Shown: piece by piece, positions 5,335-5,932 of the stretch | Layout: every line of letters starts with the position of its first letter | Position numbering within the stretch: position 1 is the first letter of the stretch | From: Lachnospiraceae bacterium | GTDB lineage: Bacteria; Bacillota; Clostridia; Lachnospirales; Lachnospiraceae | Direction of reading: 5' to 3' | NCBI GenBank assembly: GCA_017615375.1 | Contig: JAGAAH010000183.1 | Span: 1 to 5,932, forward strand | Length of the DNA: 5,932 nt | The notes under the pieces: model-generated | What the model was told of the DNA's origin: nothing | The model's database searches: none | Seen by the model: only the letters and a program-made list of their open reading frames with translations | Made by a program: the position numbers and the translations under genes

Positions 5335-5932
5335 TCGTGATATAAGCGAATTCTATGAATATGCCAAGAAGCAGGGCATTGACGCAAATGCATTTTTAAC
5401 GAAGGATAATCTTAAGGATTATATTGCAACTTCCGTTGATGCATATCGTGATTATCCGTTGTTTAGACGGATTTTTGGCGGCAGATATGATGAAAAAGCG
5501 CTGAAAGACATGATGGCAGTTGATTTTAAGAGTAAGCTCTATAAAATGGCCGGAATTGCAAGCAGTCCCGATTATGAAGCGATACTCCTTATCGAACCGC
5601 CAAATAGGTCCAGGGAATTTTTTCTTCAATATGTAAAGGTAGCAAGACTTTCAGACTATGCAATGCTATTTAAGCCGCCGATGTATCGTCAGGATGCATA
5701 TGAGAATTTTGCACGCAAGAAAAGAAAGCTTTACATGAAGGACAATACCTGGTATATATATGTATTTGCAACGAAGCAGGAGCTGCAGCGCCAGGGCTAT
5801 GGCAAGAAACTTATAGAGTGCGCGACAGCGTTTGCAAAGGAACACGGTTATCGTATATGTCTTGAAACCAATCATAAGATTAATGTCGGGATGTATGAAA
5901 AATTCGGGTTTGAATTAAAGGACGCATCGAAA
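5315..5932 (+). CDS. GNAT-family N-acetyltransferase, 3' end outside window
   Basis: An open frame of 206 codons runs from the ATG at 5315 to the right edge with no stop, so the C-terminus is missing, probably by only a little. The C-terminal part has the GNAT acetyl-CoA-binding signature: WYIYVFATKQELQRQGYGKKL (strand 4 plus the pyrophosphate loop Q-x-x-G-x-G, residues about 158-163), then LETNHKINVGMYEKFGFEL (about 183-201), the typical strand 5 to 'YEKFGF' ending. The N-terminal 130 residues are helix-rich and less typical. Family members acetylate amines on small molecules, peptides or proteins; the substrate is not predictable. It overlaps the HD-GYP gene by 20 bases in another frame, pointing to translational coupling. 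It may be an unrelated passenger or may work with the flavodiiron/c-di-GMP genes; the sequence does not decide this. Confidence 0.9.
   Translation, partial: MNCASINRDISEFYEYAKKQGIDANAFLTKDNLKDYIATSVDAYRDYPLFRRIFGGRYDEKALKDMMAVDFKSKLYKMAGIASSPDYEAILLIEPPNRSREFFLQYVKVARLSDYAMLFKPPMYRQDAYENFARKKRKLYMKDNTWYIYVFATKQELQRQGYGKKLIECATAFAKEHGYRICLETNHKINVGMYEKFGFELKDASK

Noticed and set aside
5916..5932. AAGGACGC at the right edge as a fourth terminator of the same family
   Set aside because: It reads in frame as the end of the YEKFGFELKD segment of the acetyltransferase, and the ninth stem base differs; the other arm would lie outside the window.

Overview
The window looks like chromosomal DNA of a strictly anaerobic, low-to-moderate GC Firmicute, most likely a Lachnospiraceae-type clostridium. 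This is inferred from the gene families (rubrerythrin with an N-terminal rubredoxin domain, four-domain flavodiiron protein, membrane HD-GYP protein, XRE/zinc-ribbon regulator), strong AGGAGG-type ribosome binding sites and AT-rich intergenic DNA. All six genes are on the + strand. I see no convincing minus-strand gene, tRNA, rRNA, CRISPR array or intact insertion sequence.

Layout: (1) the 3' part of a helix-turn-helix/zinc-ribbon protein, cut by the left edge, closed by terminator T1. (2) A 299-base intergenic stretch with a possible gene remnant, an AT-rich dyad and an extended -10 promoter. (3) A small lipoprotein of unknown function, closed by T2. (4) A rubrerythrin of reversed domain order with its own consensus-like promoter, overlapping inverted repeats around that promoter, and terminator T3. 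(5) A new promoter leading a probable three-gene operon: a 610-residue flavodiiron protein (diiron MBL core, flavodoxin, flavin reductase, rubredoxin), a six-helix membrane HD-GYP c-di-GMP phosphodiesterase, and a GNAT acetyltransferase that overlaps the HD-GYP gene by 20 bases and runs off the right edge.

Biology: the core is an oxygen/peroxide/NO defence module. Rubrerythrin reduces hydrogen peroxide. The flavodiiron protein reduces O2 to water and/or NO to N2O, and carries its own flavin reductase and rubredoxin, so it may take electrons from NAD(P)H without separate partners. Co-transcription with a c-di-GMP hydrolase would connect oxygen/NO detoxification to the sessile/motile decision; this is inferred from gene order only.

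Most notable non-coding signals: three consecutive terminators share an identical 9-bp stem (AAGGACGCC/GGCGTCCTT) with different loops. The rubrerythrin promoter carries an 11-bp inverted repeat flanking the -10 box, one arm of which lies in the loop of a second, mutually exclusive hairpin. The genes belong to known families. I found no clearly new multi-gene system; the unusual candidates are the terminator family, the rubrerythrin control region and the detox-to-c-di-GMP operon.
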